In this document: piece by piece, positions 18,375-27,164 of the stretch
Layout: every line of letters starts with the position of its first letter
Numbering within the stretch: the stretch's first letter is position 1
Source: Naasia sp.
Lineage (GTDB): Bacteria > Actinomycetota > Actinomycetes > Actinomycetales > Microbacteriaceae
Direction of reading: 5' to 3'
DNA length: 64,000 bases
Assembly: GCF_025465545.1 (NCBI RefSeq)
Contig: NZ_JAODMK010000045.1
Location: 36,381 to 100,380, forward strand
Notes under the pieces: model-generated
Told to the model about the DNA's origin: nothing
The model's input: the letters and a program-made list of their open reading frames with translations, nothing else
The model's database searches: none
Translations under genes and position numbers: made by a program

Positions 18375-20029
18375 GGCGTGGTCGAGGGGTTGGTCCAGCT
18401 GTCGATCTGGCGCTGCACCTCGCGCCCGACACGGTCGAGGCGCTCCCGCAGCCCGTCGAGGATCCCGCCCTGGGCGTCCTCCTGCTGCTGGAGCTGGCGC
18501 TGCTCCTGCAGGCGGGCCAGCTCGGCCTGCTCGGCCGCGAGTGCCGAGTCGAGGTCCTCCTGCACCGCGTCGATGGAGGCGAGGATCACCCTGTACTTGG
18601 CGGAGCTGACCTGATCGTCGAGGGCCGCCGCATCGACGTGGGCGGCGGTGTCCTCGAGCGAGCTCACGGCGGACGGGTAGTCGGTGACGGCCGAGGCGGT
18701 GGAGACCGCGAGGAGGTCGTCGCGGAGCGCCAGGGTGAGGTCGTCGGCGAGCCCCTCGCCCTCGATCGCGCCTTGGAGCCTGCCGAGGGAGGTGCCGAGG
18801 TCGCCTTCGACCGCCGGGTACGCGGGCGGCGGCTCCGCGGGTCCGGGTTGCACCCAGGCGGTGATGGCCGGCCAGGCGGCGATGACTCCGAGGGTCGCCC
18901 CGACGAGGAGCACGAGGAGGAGAGCGAGCCAGCCGGCCCCCCGGCGGCGTCGCCGCGGGGCGGAGACCGGAGCGGGGGATGCGCCGCCGGCCGACCCGAC
19001 CGTGGGCAGCAGCTCGGTGCCGCCGTCCGGTGCGGGCACGAGGCGCCGGGTGCGGTCGGCGGCGGGCGCGCCGAGGAGCCGCTCGGTCGGATTCCCGGCG
19101 GGAGCGAGCGGGCGCGTGGCGTCTTCGAGAGCGGGCAAGTGGAGGGTGGCGTCGCCGGGGCCGGGGAACTCGGTCGGCGAGAGGAGGAAGGGGCCGGGCG
19201 AACGCCAGGCCCGGAGACCGTCGCGGGCCTGCCGGGCGGAGAGCCGGTCCTCGGGGTCGACCGCCGTCATGCCGCGCAGCAGCTCGGCGTCAGCGGGGTC
19301 GAGGCCGGCGGGCAGTCGAGGAGCCCGCACCGTGCGCGCGACGGCCGACTCGCTGGCGGAGCCGGCGAACGGCGCCCGCCCAGTGAGTCCCTCGAGCAGC
19401 ACCAGACCCAGCGAGTACACGTCGCTGGCAGTGCCCACCGGCCGCCCCGTGACCTGCTCGGGACTCAGGTAGCCTGCCGTGCCGAGGACCGCGCCGGGGA
19501 CGGTGAGCCGGGACTCGTCGACGATGCGGGCGATCCCGAGGTCGGTCAGCTTGGCGCGGAGTCCGCCGTCGCCGTCCCTCGTGACGAGGATGTTCTCGGG
19601 CTTGATGTCGCGGTGCACCACCCCGCGCGAGGCGATGTAGCCCAGCGCGTCCGCGACCTGCTCGAGCAGGGCGGAGACGTCCACGGGGGAAAGGGCGCCG
19701 TCGGCGAAGAGGTCGGCGAGGGTCGGGCCGTCGACGAGCTCGAGCACGAGGTAGGCAGCCTCGCCGGTCCCGCCCTCGCTGGCGTCGTGCAGCGTCACCA
19801 GAGAGGCGTGATTGAGGCCGGCGAGCATCCGGATCTCGGAGCGGATCCGGCGCAGGTCCTGGGCGTCGGCGATGTCCGGCCGGAACAGCTTGAGTGCGAC
19901 GTCCCGGGAGAGTCGCTCATCGTGCGCCCGGTAGACGGTGGCCATGCCGCCCGCACCGAGGAGCGAGCCGAGGCGGTACCTGCCGCCGAGCAGCGTGCCG
20001 GGCGCGGCGAGGAGCCTGGTGTCCGTCAC
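18371..20029 (-). CDS. Transmembrane Ser/Thr kinase with fused extracellular sensor-like domain
   Basis: A 552-residue PknB-type kinase. The cytoplasmic kinase domain (about 16-275) has [11 protein letters not shown], Lys47 in VALK, His139-Arg140-Asp141 in HRDIKPEN, Asp163 in DLGIAR and YLSPEQ. A Pro/Ala-rich linker leads to a single membrane helix (366-388). The outside part (about 400-552) begins [16 protein letters not shown], contains LLAVSTASA at 439-447, and ends in a Gln/Arg-rich coiled coil (about 495-545). Unlike PknB it has no PASTA repeats. The outer domain equals the tail of the two sister kinases plus their separate lipoproteins, so here the two pieces are fused. No PP2C phosphatase is next door. 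Confidence 0.93.
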   Translation of the reverse strand: MTDTRLLAAPGTLLGGRYRLGSLLGAGGMATVYRAHDERLSRDVALKLFRPDIADAQDLRRIRSEIRMLAGLNHASLVTLHDASEGGTGEAAYLVLELVDGPTLADLFADGALSPVDVSALLEQVADALGYIASRGVVHRDIKPENILVTRDGDGGLRAKLTDLGIARIVDESRLTVPGAVLGTAGYLSPEQVTGRPVGTASDVYSLGLVLLEGLTGRAPFAGSASESAVARTVRAPRLPAGLDPADAELLRGMTAVDPEDRLSARQARDGLRAWRSPGPFLLSPTEFPGPGDATLHLPALEDATRPLAPAGNPTERLLGAPAADRTRRLVPAPDGGTELLPTVGSAGGASPAPVSAPRRRRRGAGWLALLLVLLVGATLGVIAAWPAITAWVQPGPAEPPPAYPAVEGDLGTSLGRLQGAIEGEGLADDLTLALRDDLLAVSTASAVTDYPSAVSSLEDTAAHVDAAALDDQVSSAKYRVILASIDAVQEDLDSALAAEQAELARLQEQRQLQQQEDAQGGILDGLRERLDRVGREVQRQIDSWTNPSTTP

Positions 20030-20097
20030 GCGATCCCGATCCCTATGCGAAGAACCATGCCTACCATGCGGAGCCCGGCATGGTCCTCAGAGACCGG

Positions 20098-20739
20098 TCA
20101 CGGTGTGCTCGTGTCCGCGGCGGTGAGCTGGTCGCCTGTGGTCGTGTCGCCCTCGGCTTTCGCCGGGGCGGTGGGTGAGGGGGTCGTGGAAGGATGCGGG
20201 GTGTCGGACGGAACCGGAGTCGGGGACGGGGTGGGCTGGGGGTCGGGGGACTTGGACGGCTCCGGCGTCTTCTCGTCACCACTGGAGTCGCCGCCGCCGG
20301 TCGTGTCCTTCGAGGGCGCGTCCGAGGCCGGCTCCTCGGACGGAGCGTCGGAGCTCGGGGCGGGGGCTGAGCTCTCTGTGCCGCCCGTCGTGTCGCCGCT
20401 CGAGTCGGTGCTCGCCGACGGCTGATCCTTGGGGTCGCCGTCCTTCGCCTTCTCGATCTCGGCCTTCAGCTTGTCCCGCAGCGCCGCGATGGCGGACTCG
20501 ACCTGGTCATAGCGCTTGGCGGTGATCTCCCCCCGGTCGCGGGCCGCCTTCAGCTCGGCCTCGACGTCGTCGAGTCGGGCGAGGGCGTCCGTCAGGTCGT
20601 TCCCGGCCGCCGCCGTGCTGACGGCGAGGACTGCGGTCTGCAGGCGGCCCGCGGTCGCGTCGGCGATGTCGCCCTGACCGGCGCACCCGGCGAGGCCGAG
20701 GGTGAGGGCGAGGGCGATCGCCACGGCTGTCCGTCTCAT
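20098..20739 (-). CDS. Lipoprotein partner of the second Ser/Thr kinase
   Basis: A 213-residue predicted lipoprotein: signal peptide with lipobox LAGC (Cys19), then a helical domain of about 75 residues with LQTAVLAVSTAAA and a charged coiled-coil segment ending KLKAEIEKAKDG, then a long Ser/Thr/Pro/Asp-rich wall-spanning tail. The helical domain matches the outer domain of the neighbouring fused kinase (LLAVSTASA motif) and the other lipoprotein. Its ATG overlaps the stop of the second kinase (ATGA), so kinase and lipoprotein are co-translated. Function is unknown; a role as extracellular co-sensor of the kinase is inferred. Confidence 0.85.
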   Translation of the reverse strand: MRRTAVAIALALTLGLAGCAGQGDIADATAGRLQTAVLAVSTAAAGNDLTDALARLDDVEAELKAARDRGEITAKRYDQVESAIAALRDKLKAEIEKAKDGDPKDQPSASTDSSGDTTGGTESSAPAPSSDAPSEEPASDAPSKDTTGGGDSSGDEKTPEPSKSPDPQPTPSPTPVPSDTPHPSTTPSPTAPAKAEGDTTTGDQLTAADTSTP

Positions 20740-22181
20740 CCGTCCACGCTCTTCTGCAGGTCCTTGAGCAGGTCGCCGAGTTCGCCGGTCACCTGCGGGT
20801 ACGGAACGTCGCCGGCCCTCGACGCGGTGAGGGCGTCGATCAGGAACGGCGCCGCGAGCACGGCGGCCAGCAGCAGCACCGCGAGCACGATCAGGAAGAT
20901 GAGGAGGCCGCGGCGGCGGCGCTTGCGCGCCACCCGCATGGAGCCCGTGGTCGGAGGACCGGCCACCGCATACTGTTCGGCCGTCGAGGGGTAGCCGGGG
21001 GCAGCGAGCGCACCGGTCGCGGGGATGCCGCCGGTGGGATAGACGCCGCCGGTGGGATAGACGCCGCCCGTGGGATAGACGCCGCCGGTGGGATAGACGC
21101 CGCCCGTCGGGTAGCCGGTCGCCGCGGGGAAGTCCGAGGTCCCCAGCCGCGCCGTGGCATCCTGCTGGCCCGTCCAGGCGCCCGGCGCCTGGTACGCCGT
21201 CGGCGCTGCGGCGGGCATGCCCCCGGTGGGGATCCGCGCCGTGGCGTCGGTGGCGGTCCGGGGATCGAACGGCGCGCTCAGCGGCTGCGTGAAGTCGCTG
21301 AACTCGCCCGGGACGGTGCTGGTCGGCATGGTGAGGGTGCCTGGTCCGCCGGTCGCCCAGCGGGTCAGCGCCTCTTCCGCGTGTGCGGCCGAGATCCGCG
21401 CGGAGGGGTCAAGCGCGGTCATGGCACGCAGAAGAGAGCTGTTCAGGGCGTCGACGCCCTCGGGCAGCTCGGGCGGACGGACCGTGCGCATCGCCGCGGA
21501 CTCCTGCGGGGTGCCGGGGAAGGGCTTGCGTCCGCTCAGGGCCTCGATCAGCACCAGACCGAGCGCGTAGACGTCGCTCGTGCTGTCGATGCCCGCCCCG
21601 CTCACCTGCTCGGGGCTGAGGTAGGCGACCGTGCCGAGCACGGAGCCCGCGGTCGTGAGCCGGGTGGCGTCGGCGATCCGGGCGATCCCGAGGTCGGCCA
21701 GCTTCGCCCAGACCCGTCCGTCCTGATCGCGGCGGACGAGGATGTTGGCCGGCTTCACGTCACGGTGCACGATGCCCTTGCGATGGATGTGCGCCAGCGC
21801 GCCGGCGACCTGTGCCCCGATCGTGACCGCGTCCCGCCGGCTGATCCGGCCCTCGGCGAGGAGCTGGCCGAGGTCCTCGCCGTCGATGAGCTCCATGACG
21901 AGGAAGGCCGTCTGGCCGTCCTCGCTGAGCGAGGCGTCGTGCAGGGTGACGAGGTTGGGGTGGTTGACGCTGCCGAGGATCTTCATCTCGGCCTGCACCC
22001 GGCGAGGGTCGTTGGCCTCGCTGACATCGGTGCGGAACACCTTGACGGCCACGTCGCGGTCGAGCACGAGGTCGTGGGCGCGGTGCACGGTGGCCATGCC
22101 GCCTGCGCCGACCGTCTCGTGAAGCCGGTAGCGACCGCCGAGGATCTCTCCGCTGTTCGTGTCGGGCCACGTACTCGTCAC
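20736..22181 (-). CDS. Transmembrane Ser/Thr kinase with short outer tail and VYPTGG repeats
   Basis: A 481-residue PknB-type kinase starting at GTG. The kinase domain (about 16-275) has [15 protein letters not shown] Lys47, HRDVKPAN at 139 and DLGIAR at 163. The juxtamembrane linker has one GYPTGG followed by four perfect VYPTGG repeats (about 356-385). One membrane helix (about 425-447) is followed by only about 30 outer residues ending PYPQVTGELGDLLKDLQKSV. That tail corresponds to the start of the outer domain of the fused sister kinase; the rest is encoded by the overlapping downstream lipoprotein gene. All catalytic residues are intact. Confidence 0.93.
   Translation of the reverse strand: MTSTWPDTNSGEILGGRYRLHETVGAGGMATVHRAHDLVLDRDVAVKVFRTDVSEANDPRRVQAEMKILGSVNHPNLVTLHDASLSEDGQTAFLVMELIDGEDLGQLLAEGRISRRDAVTIGAQVAGALAHIHRKGIVHRDVKPANILVRRDQDGRVWAKLADLGIARIADATRLTTAGSVLGTVAYLSPEQVSGAGIDSTSDVYALGLVLIEALSGRKPFPGTPQESAAMRTVRPPELPEGVDALNSSLLRAMTALDPSARISAAHAEEALTRWATGGPGTLTMPTSTVPGEFSDFTQPLSAPFDPRTATDATARIPTGGMPAAAPTAYQAPGAWTGQQDATARLGTSDFPAATGYPTGGVYPTGGVYPTGGVYPTGGVYPTGGIPATGALAAPGYPSTAEQYAVAGPPTTGSMRVARKRRRRGLLIFLIVLAVLLLAAVLAAPFLIDALTASRAGDVPYPQVTGELGDLLKDLQKSVDG
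21027..21116. repeat. Five 18-bp tandem repeats inside the second kinase gene
   Basis: Five consecutive 18-bp units (starts 21027, 21045, 21063, 21081, 21099) encode the (V/G)YPTGG hexapeptides of the kinase linker. Three units are identical, the fourth differs at one base and the last is more diverged. In-frame unit number would be free to vary between strains. Confidence 0.9.
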
Positions 22182-22260
22182 GAGGTCTCGCTTTCGCCGG
22201 GTGCCATCATGCTAGTCGCGCGAAAGTCGGCGAAGAGGGGGTTGAGTTCGCCGGAACCGG

Positions 22261-22845
22261 CTAGTCGCCCTCGCCCTCGCCGTCGCCGTTTCCCTCGTCC
22301 TTTCCCTTGTACTTCCCGTTCCCGTTCCCGTTCCGGTTCCCCTTGTCGCCGCTCGTATCGCCGGTGGCGGCGTCCGCCGCGGCTTGAGCCTGTGCGTCCG
22401 CCTGAGCCTGGGCGTCGGCCAGCTGCTGCGCCAGACGCTCCGCCTCAGCCTTGGCTGCTGCGGCCTCCGCCTTCGCCTTCGCGTCGGCCTTCGCCTTGGC
22501 GGCCGCGGCCTCCGCCTTCGCCTTCGCCTTCGCCTTCGCGGCCTCCGCCTTCGCCTGCGCAAGAGCCGTCTCGAGGTCGTCCCGCACGACGGCGAGAGCA
22601 GAGGAGATCTCTCGGTAGCGGTCGGTCGACACGAGGCCGGCATCGACCGCGGCGTCGAGCTGCGCCTCCGCGGCGATCAGTGCAGTGAGGGCGTCGCCGT
22701 ACTGCTTGTCCGCGGATGCGGTGCTGACCGCGAGGACCTGCTCCTGGAGCCGCTCGGCGGCGCCGGGGGACAGGTCTGGTGGCTGCGGCGCGCAACCGGC
22801 CAGCAGGAGCGCTGCCGCGAGGAGCAGGGGCACGAGTCGTCTCAT
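22261..22845 (-). CDS. Lipoprotein partner of the third Ser/Thr kinase
   Basis: A 194-residue predicted lipoprotein starting at the ATG that overlaps the third kinase's stop (ATGA). Signal peptide with lipobox LAGC, then a helical domain with [14 protein letters not shown] and VSTDRYREISSALAVV, homologous to the other lipoprotein and to the fused kinase. It continues into a long Ala/Lys/Glu coiled-coil rich in AKAKAEAAA-like repeats (TolA-like) and a Gly/Asn/Asp/Lys-rich low-complexity end. The open frame upstream of this ATG is antisense-type shadow. Function unknown; co-translation implies it acts with the kinase. Confidence 0.85.
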   Translation of the reverse strand: MRRLVPLLLAAALLLAGCAPQPPDLSPGAAERLQEQVLAVSTASADKQYGDALTALIAAEAQLDAAVDAGLVSTDRYREISSALAVVRDDLETALAQAKAEAAKAKAKAKAEAAAAKAKADAKAKAEAAAAKAEAERLAQQLADAQAQADAQAQAAADAATGDTSGDKGNRNGNGNGKYKGKDEGNGDGEGEGD

Positions 22846-24053
22846 GGCCGCACGCTGTCCTGCAGCTCGCCCAGATGGATGCCGAGGTCGCCCTCCACCA
22901 CCGGGTAGGTGGGAGCGGGAGCTGGAGCCTCGGGAGGGTCCTGCCGCGTCAGCACGGCGGCGGCGGCGAGGCTCCCGGTCAGCACGAGAGCGACGGCGCC
23001 GAGAAGGACAGCCCGACGCCTGCGCCCGGGCCGCGGAGCAGGGGAGTCGAGGACCGCCCCGTCGCCGATGAGCTCGCCTGCGGAAGACTCCGACTGCGCG
23101 AGCTCGGCCGTGGCCCGTTCGGCCGCGGGCGCCGCCGGCAGGACCTGGGTGGGCGGCAGCCCGGGCTGAGTGGCGGTCAGTGACGTGAGCGACTCCGGGG
23201 CGGGGGTGGTCCGACGGAACGGGCCGGGGGACGACCACGAGTGCAGACCGGCCTCGGCCGCCAGGGCGTCCACCCGGGCGCCGGGATCGAGCGCAGTCAT
23301 CCCCGCGAGCAGGGCGGCATCGGCGGGGTGCAGGCCGTCCGGGAGGTCGGGCGGCCGCGCCGTGCGCGCGGCGAGCGTCTCTGCTCGCGTGCCCGGAAAG
23401 GCCGGGGCGCTCGTCAGCGACTCGATCAGGAGCAGGCCGAGCGCGTACACGTCGCTGGCCGGACCCGGCTGCCTGCCGAGCACCTGCTCGGGGGAGAGGT
23501 AGCCGACCGTGCCGACGATCGCGCCCGCCGCCGTGATCCGGGTCCCGTCCATCAGCCGGGCGATGCCCAGGTCGGCGAGCTTCGCGCGCACCCGATCGTG
23601 CTCCCGGAAGACGAGGATGTTGGCCGGCTTGACGTCACGGTGCACGATGCCCCTCGCATGCACGTGGGCCAGGGCGATGGCCACCTGCCGCGCCACCTCC
23701 ACGACCTCGCCCACCGAGAGGTAGGGCAGGGCCGTCGCCAGGTCCTGGCCGTCGACGAGCTCCATCACCAGGTACGGCGGCACCCCCTCCCCGCCGGCCG
23801 ACGCGTCGTGCAGCGTGACGAGGGCGGGCGAGTTGACGCTCGCGAGCAGCTGCATCTCCGCCTTGATCCGCCGCGGGTCCCCGGCGGTCGCGACATCGGA
23901 GCGGAAGAGCTTCACGGCGACGTCGCGCTCGAGCACGAGATCGCGGCCCCGATGCACGACAGCCATCCCGCCCCGGCCGATTTCGGCGTCGAGGCGGTAG
24001 CGTCCGCCGATCAGGTCGCCGGGGGACGCGTCGGGCGTTCGCGTGTCCGTCAC
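22842..24053 (-). CDS. Transmembrane Ser/Thr kinase, third copy
   Basis: A 403-residue PknB-type kinase. The GTG at 24053 is chosen because GAAAGG sits five bases upstream and the protein then starts TDTRTPDASPGDLIGGRYRL, aligned with its paralogues; the ATG at 24083 has no ribosome-binding site. The kinase domain shows GRGGMAVVHRG, VAVKLFR, HRDVKPAN, DLGIAR and YLSPEQ. A linker and RRRR stop-transfer precede one membrane helix, then a short outer tail ending YPVVEGDLGIHLGELQDSV. As with the second kinase, the outer sensor-like part is a separate overlapping lipoprotein. It is the promoter-proximal gene of the five-gene minus-strand block. Confidence 0.93.
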   Translation of the reverse strand: MTDTRTPDASPGDLIGGRYRLDAEIGRGGMAVVHRGRDLVLERDVAVKLFRSDVATAGDPRRIKAEMQLLASVNSPALVTLHDASAGGEGVPPYLVMELVDGQDLATALPYLSVGEVVEVARQVAIALAHVHARGIVHRDVKPANILVFREHDRVRAKLADLGIARLMDGTRITAAGAIVGTVGYLSPEQVLGRQPGPASDVYALGLLLIESLTSAPAFPGTRAETLAARTARPPDLPDGLHPADAALLAGMTALDPGARVDALAAEAGLHSWSSPGPFRRTTPAPESLTSLTATQPGLPPTQVLPAAPAAERATAELAQSESSAGELIGDGAVLDSPAPRPGRRRRAVLLGAVALVLTGSLAAAAVLTRQDPPEAPAPAPTYPVVEGDLGIHLGELQDSVRP

Positions 24054-24158
24054 GGCGGCCTTTCGTCGGGTACGAGAGTCCATGGTACCGAAAGGGGTCC
24101 TGGGCCGCCCCAGACCTTGACGCGGCCCGCCTTCGGCTGGTTCAGAGGGGAGGGCCTC

Positions 24159-24164
24159 TAGGGT
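24159..24164 (+). promoter_or_regulatory. Leaderless -10 box for rip
   Basis: TAGGGT ends exactly six bases before the GTG at 24171; no ribosome-binding site is present. It gives rip its own promoter now that the gene is separated from dxr. Confidence 0.5.
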
Positions 24165-24170
24165 TGCCGC

Positions 24171-25499
24171 GTGGACAGCGTCCTGTTATACATCCTCGGC
24201 GTGCTCGTGATCGTGATCGGGCTGGCGCTGTCGATCGCGCTCCACGAGGTCGGCCATCTCCTGCCGGCCAAGCTGTTCGGGGTCAAGGTGACCCAGTACA
24301 TGATCGGCTTCGGCAAGACGCTCTTCTCGGTGCGCCGCGGCGAGACGGAGTACGGTCTCAAGGCCATCCCGCTCGGCGGCTACATCGCGATGATCGGGAT
24401 GTTCCCGCCGGCCCGCCAGGGCGGTCCCATGCGCAACGCGAGCACCGGCTTCTTCAACACCATGGTGCAGGACGCGCGCGACTCGAGCACCGCGACCGTC
24501 AGCGAGGGAGAGGAGAGCCGCGCGTTCTACCGCCTCCCCACCGCCAAGCGCATCGTCATCATGCTCGGCGGGCCGGCCATGAACCTGCTGCTCGCGATCC
24601 TCTTCTACGCGATCGTGCTGATGGGCTTCGGGGTGGCGCAGCTGACCACCACGGTCGGCTCCGTGTCCGAGTGCGTGCTCCCCGCGACGAGCACGCGGCA
24701 GAGCTGCGCCGACAGCGACCCCCGTGCCCCCGGCGCGGCGGCGGGGATCCTGCCGGGCGACACGATCGTCAGCATCGAGGGCACTCCCATCGAGCAGTGG
24801 GACCAGGCCACTGCGCTCATCCGCGATTCCCCGGGACAGCCGCTCGACCTCGTCGTGGAGCGGGACGGCGCCACGGTGCCGATCATCGCGACGCCGCTGC
24901 TCACCGAGCGGTACGTGATCGACGACCAGGGCAAGGTGGCCACCGACGCGAAGGGGAACGCCGAGACGCAGAAGGTCGGCTTCCTCGGCATCGGCCCCAC
25001 GTCGGCACTCGTTCCCCAGCCCGCGACCGCCGTCCTGCCGATGGTCGGTGAGAACATCGGGGCCGTGGCGGGCATCATCGTGCACCTCCCGCAGCGGCTC
25101 ATCGACGTGGCCAATGCCGCCTTCGGACCCGGCGAGCGGGATCCCAACGGGCCGGTGAGCGTCGTGGGCGTGGGCAGGCTCGCGGGCGAGATCGCGAGCC
25201 TCGAGGACGTGCCCGTCGCCTCCCGGGTCGCGAGCCTCCTCGGCGTGATCGCGTCGCTGAACGTCGCCCTGCTCGTGTTCAACCTGGTGCCGCTGATGCC
25301 GCTCGACGGAGGCCACGTCGCCGGCGCCCTGTGGGAGGGCACCCGGCGCACCTTCGCACGCCTGTTCCGCCGCCGCGACCCGGGCCCGGTGGACACCGCC
25401 AAGCTCATGCCGCTCACCTTCGCCGTCGTCATCATCCTCGGCGGCATGAGCGCACTGCTCATCTACGCCGACATCGTGAAGCCCATCTCGATCCTCTGA
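24171..25499 (+). CDS. rip1: Site-2 intramembrane zinc metalloprotease (RseP/Rip1 type)
   Basis: A 442-residue membrane protease that cuts membrane-embedded substrates such as anti-sigma factors. The first helix carries the zinc site HEVGH (residues 25-29). A PDZ domain follows at about 185-265 (AGILPGDTIVSI). The third metal ligand lies in NLVPLMPLDGGHV near the C terminus. Length is typical for actinobacterial Rip1. In the common dxr-rip-ispG order, dxr is normally directly upstream; here rip has its own start signals 6 kb downstream. Substrates cannot be told from sequence. Confidence 0.95.
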   Translation: MDSVLLYILGVLVIVIGLALSIALHEVGHLLPAKLFGVKVTQYMIGFGKTLFSVRRGETEYGLKAIPLGGYIAMIGMFPPARQGGPMRNASTGFFNTMVQDARDSSTATVSEGEESRAFYRLPTAKRIVIMLGGPAMNLLLAILFYAIVLMGFGVAQLTTTVGSVSECVLPATSTRQSCADSDPRAPGAAAGILPGDTIVSIEGTPIEQWDQATALIRDSPGQPLDLVVERDGATVPIIATPLLTERYVIDDQGKVATDAKGNAETQKVGFLGIGPTSALVPQPATAVLPMVGENIGAVAGIIVHLPQRLIDVANAAFGPGERDPNGPVSVVGVGRLAGEIASLEDVPVASRVASLLGVIASLNVALLVFNLVPLMPLDGGHVAGALWEGTRRTFARLFRRRDPGPVDTAKLMPLTFAVVIILGGMSALLIYADIVKPISIL

Positions 25500-25590
25500 G
25501 CTCCTGGGTCCGATGGTCCTGACGGAGTACCCAGGCCCACCCGCCGCGCGCCGGGCACCCCGCGGCCCCGGCTCCCCGCCGAGGAGGAGA

Positions 25591-25821
25591 TCAGCGCCGG
25601 CCGGGCTGAACGAGGCCCGTCTCATCGGCCGGCAGGACGAGCTGGACGCGGTCGCGGCAGTCGGGCTTCGTGAGGATGCGCGACAGGTGCGTCTCGGCCG
25701 TGAGGGGGCTGAGGTGGAGGCGGGCGCCGATCTCCTCGTTGCTGAGCTCCTCTGCGACGTGGGGGAGCACCTCGAGCTCCCGATCGGCGAGGGGGGAGCC
25801 GCCGCCCCGCGGCTGACCCAT
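25591..25821 (-). pseudogene. Remnant of a LuxR-type response regulator (DNA-binding end only)
   Basis: A 76-codon open frame reads as the C-terminal helix-turn-helix of a NarL/FixJ regulator: LADRELEVLPHVAEELSNEE, then IGARLHLSPLTAETHLSRIL and DRVQLVLPADETGLVQPG. The receiver domain is missing, and conserved spots are altered (KPDCRDRV for the usual KLGCRDRV, VLPADETGL for VVLAYETGL). No sensor kinase is adjacent. It lies in the otherwise empty 438-bp gap between rip and ispG. A short standalone HTH protein is possible but the decay pattern favours a 5'-truncated pseudogene. Confidence 0.6.
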
Positions 25822-25832
25822 CGAGCGCGCCC

Positions 25833-25878
25833 CGAAACACCGAGCGCGCCCTGGCCACGGGGCGCGCTCGGCGTTTCG
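25833..25878. terminator. Hairpin terminator between rip and ispG
   Basis: A 12-bp perfect GC stem (25840-25851 with 25860-25871, 8-nt loop) is extended by CGAAAC (25833-25838) pairing with GTTTCG (25873-25878) after one mismatch. It has no clear U-run. It could stop transcripts from either side and would leave ispG dependent on its own promoter. Confidence 0.6.
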
Positions 25879-25925
25879 CGGCGCTCTCGGTGATGAGGTC
25901 CATCGGGCGCTCAGCCGCTCCGGCG

Positions 25926-25931
25926 TAGGCT
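25926..25931 (+). promoter_or_regulatory. Leaderless -10 box for ispG
   Basis: TAGGCT ends exactly six bases before the GTG at 25938, with no ribosome-binding site, predicting a leaderless ispG transcript. Confidence 0.55.
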
Positions 25932-25937
25932 TGCCGG

Positions 25938-27089
25938 GTGCCCGCTGTGAACCTCGGAATGCCGTCTGTGCCGGACGTGCTGGCGCCGCGCCGCAAGTCC
26001 CGGCAGATCCGGGTCGGCAAGGTCCTGGTGGGCGGGGACGCGCCCATCAGTGTCCAGTCGATGACGACGACCGCGACGACCAACATCAACGGCACTCTCC
26101 AGCAGATCGCTGAGCTCACCGCGTCCGGCTGCGACATCGTCCGGGTGGCGGTGCCCAGCCAGGACGACGCCGATGTGCTGCACATCATCGCCAAGAAGAG
26201 CCAGATCCCGGTCATCGCCGACATCCACTTCCAGCCGAAGTATGTGTTCCAGGCGATCGACGCAGGCTGCGCGGCCGTCCGCGTCAACCCCGGGAACATC
26301 CGCAAGTTCGACGACCAGGTCGGCGCCATCGCAAAGGCCGCCAAGGATGCCGGAGTCAGCCTCCGGATCGGCGTCAACGCCGGCTCCCTGGACCCGCGCC
26401 TCCTGGAGAAGTACGGCAAAGCCACGCCCGAGGCGCTGGCCGAGAGCGCGGTGTGGGAGGCGGCCCTCTTCGAGGAGCACGACTTCCACGACTTCAAGAT
26501 CTCCGTCAAGCACAACGACCCGATCGTCATGGTCAAGGCGTACCGACTGCTCGCCGAGCGCGGGGACTGGCCGCTGCACCTGGGCGTGACCGAGGCCGGG
26601 CCCTCCTTCCAGGGCACGATCAAGTCGGCAACCGCCTTCGGGATCCTGCTCGCCGAGGGCATCGGTGACACCATCCGAGTCTCCCTGTCCGCCCCGCCCG
26701 CCGAAGAGGTCAAGGTGGGCTTGCAGATCCTGCAGTCGCTCAACCTGCGCGAGCGCAAACTGGAGATCGTGTCCTGCCCGAGCTGCGGCCGCGCGCAGGT
26801 CGACGTGTACTCCCTCGCCAACGCCGTCACCGACGGACTCGAAGGCATGAGCGTTCCCTTGCGCGTCGCCGTGATGGGCTGCGTGGTGAACGGCCCCGGC
26901 GAGGCCCGCGAGGCCGACCTCGGCGTCGCATCCGGCAACGGCAAGGGCCAGATCTTCGTGAAGGGCCACGTGATCAAAACCGTGCCCGAGAGCGAGATCG
27001 TGGCCACCCTCATCGAGGAGGCGAACCGCCTCGCCGACGAGATGGGGCCCGGCGCCGCCACCGGGAAGCCCGAGGTCGTCACCGCCTGA
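25938..27089 (+). CDS. ispG: 4-hydroxy-3-methylbut-2-enyl-diphosphate synthase
   Basis: A 383-residue iron-sulfur enzyme of the MEP pathway that turns MEcPP into HMBPP. The N-terminal TIM barrel begins [17 protein letters not shown] and contains [11 protein letters not shown]. The C-terminal cluster domain supplies cysteines in SCPSCGR and GCVVNGPGE, as expected for the [4Fe-4S] centre. Length and motifs are standard for the short bacterial form. It shares the pathway with dxr 7.5 kb upstream. It is followed by 75 bp and then a convergent surface-protein gene. Confidence 0.97.
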   Translation: MPAVNLGMPSVPDVLAPRRKSRQIRVGKVLVGGDAPISVQSMTTTATTNINGTLQQIAELTASGCDIVRVAVPSQDDADVLHIIAKKSQIPVIADIHFQPKYVFQAIDAGCAAVRVNPGNIRKFDDQVGAIAKAAKDAGVSLRIGVNAGSLDPRLLEKYGKATPEALAESAVWEAALFEEHDFHDFKISVKHNDPIVMVKAYRLLAERGDWPLHLGVTEAGPSFQGTIKSATAFGILLAEGIGDTIRVSLSAPPAEEVKVGLQILQSLNLRERKLEIVSCPSCGRAQVDVYSLANAVTDGLEGMSVPLRVAVMGCVVNGPGEAREADLGVASGNGKGQIFVKGHVIKTVPESEIVATLIEEANRLADEMGPGAATGKPEVVTA

Positions 27090-27164
27090 CCCGGAGTCGT
27101 CCTGGCGATCCCTGGTCGTGCGCCGAATCGGCCAGGCGCCGCAGCGTCGGCGCCGTCGCGCCTG

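Noticed and set aside
21027..21116. Short regular repeats considered as a CRISPR-like array
   Set aside because: The 18-bp units are directly tandem with no spacers and encode in-frame VYPTGG peptides of the kinase.
18371..24083. The kinase block as a mobile element
   Set aside because: No transposase, integrase, terminal inverted repeats or target duplications were found, and base composition matches the surroundings.
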